Shown here: piece after piece, positions 63,101-64,000 of the stretch
How positions within the stretch are numbered: position 1 is the first letter of the stretch
Layout: the number at the start of each line of letters is the position of its first letter
Assembly (NCBI GenBank): GCA_016858145.1
Contig: JAEHOE010000205.1
Coordinates: 1-64,000 of the forward strand
Direction: 5' to 3'
From: Edaphochlamys debaryana
Lineage: Eukaryota; Chlorophyta; Chlorophyceae; Chlamydomonadales
Length of the DNA: 64,000 nucleotides
Notes under the pieces: model-generated
The model's database searches: none
What the model saw: the letters and a program-made list of their open reading frames with translations, nothing else
Told to the model about the DNA's origin: nothing
Made by a program: the position numbers and the translations under genes

Positions 63101-64000
63101 AGAAACATGACGCGTGTGCGGCCGTGCGCGGCGGGGTGTGATGAGTACGGTCAGGGCCGCTCTCATGCGCACGAGGACCAGCGCTTGTGGATACCCGCAC
63201 CACCCAACCCACACCACACGCTCGTTGCCAGCATTGGGTCCGCACTTGCCTTCTGTTGCCCGCTGCTCGCCACCATGTACCGCTCGCCACCCTGTACCCA
63301 CCTTGTTGAAGTCCATGTCGCAGCAGAAGGCCTCCGGGTCGCACCGCTGCTTGTTCGTCACGCGCACACACATGGCCGTGCCTGCAGGCGGGGGGGCGGG
63401 GCGGGGGCACCGCGGGGGGGCACCGGCACCGTCAGGCAGGGTTCATTTACCCCGCAGGCCCCGCCTCTCACAGCACAGGCCTCTGGTGCCCCATCTGGGT
63501 GCCCTAACTGGGCAAGGGCCCACACCGTTGCTCGTACCGCGTGCCCGTACCCCATGTCCGTACCCCCTGCCCGTACCCCGAGGGCCCACCTGGGTGCCCC
63601 TCGCGATCTACCACGTCCGTGACCGTGATGGACGGCTGGAAGGTGTACGGCACGTTGCGCGTGGACTGAACGCAATTGTGTGTGCGGACGAGGCCGGGGC
63701 TGGGGCGGGGGCCGGGGCTGCTGGGGCTGGGCTTGGGGCTGGGGCGCAGCTTGGGCGAGGGCGCGCGCTTGGGCGATGGTGGGGGGCGCCGGCCGGCCGG
63801 CCCGATCGGCGCTTGCGGGAAGAAGGGCGGCGGCGGCGCGGTTGGCCAGTCGGGATAGGTTGGGAACTCGGGCGGCGGCCCGAAGTCATGGTTGCTGCAG
63901 TCTCGCGTCGTGATTCCAAACACGCAGGTGTCGGGCCCGTAGGGGCCCACGGGGCCTGTCACGGTCACGGTCGACGTTCCGGCAAGCTCAGAGCAATCTC
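60146..64000 (-). CDS. Multi-module pherophorin P4, 3' part (5' end beyond the window)
   Basis: Minus-strand exons are >64000-63590, 63381-63302, 63066-62982, 62792-62747, 62594-62467, 62324-62065, 61900-61475, 61325-61241, 61078-61033, 60814-60718, 60384-60354 and 60171-60146. All phases close. Visible modules are the end of an A module (CSELAGTSTVTVTGPVGP), a (SP)/(KPSPS) linker and B (VRTHNCVQSTRNVPYTF, CCDMDFNK, ICWVVRPGECTTPQKFC). A linker, A (CESCLYFVLASSSPAAG...VCGEFKTEEDAAVLQP) and a second B follow (ALFKTHICVQSTNNVPYIIE, PSGAIICWVVPEGEC). It ends CCPTSILRY. In exon 62594-62467 two exons that are separate in paralogues (97 and 31 nt) are fused into exactly 128 nt. The terminal exon was chosen because it completes the CCPTS motif found at the same spot in P1, P2 and P3. 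Confidence 0.85.

Overview
The window is nuclear DNA from a green alga of the Chlamydomonas/Volvox (volvocine) lineage. The evidence is very high GC, intron-dense genes, TGTAA-type poly(A) signals, several pherophorins (cell-wall/extracellular-matrix hydroxyproline-rich proteins of these algae), a Psb27-like thylakoid-lumen protein, an axonemal protein (CFAP210) and a PAS-linked class III guanylate cyclase. The species cannot be named from this sequence alone. All gene models were made by hand from reading frames, GT/GC-AG junctions and phase continuity. Exon coordinates should be good to the base where phases close; the cyclase 5' end is not resolved.

Layout from left to right: (1) 1-1694 (+), 3' part of a pherophorin (P1). 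(2) 1695-5713, intergenic, with degenerate repeats and two 3' UTRs. (3) 5714-8460 (-), Psb27-like lumenal protein. (4) 9323-12522 (+), CFAP210, divergent from (3). (5) 13822-18080 (-), M20 metallopeptidase with a signal peptide. (6) 18538-25525 (+), KDM4-type JmjN/JmjC histone demethylase with five AT-hooks, divergent from (5) across 457 bp. (7) about 27483-35249 (+), guanylate cyclase whose PAS domain is interrupted by an insertion of about 1,000 residues. (8) 38438-46666 (-), 48329-58330 (-) and 60146->64000 (-), three tandem multi-module pherophorins (P2, P3, P4).

The most unusual part is the right-hand 25 kb. P2, P3 and P4 are chains of two module types: A, a CxxC...C module, and B, a DUF3707-like pherophorin module. 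They are joined by Pro-rich linkers and built from an exon cassette whose lengths (85, 46, 97 and 31 nt) and phases recur almost unchanged in eight B units. Each gene ends with a short linker exon that runs into a stop just after Cys-Cys-Pro-Thr, so gene length looks set by where a linker exon is truncated. Six introns in the window appear to use GC donors, four of them in P2.

No tRNA, rRNA, CRISPR array or intact transposon was recognised. Most long reading frames outside the listed genes are GC-driven shadows.
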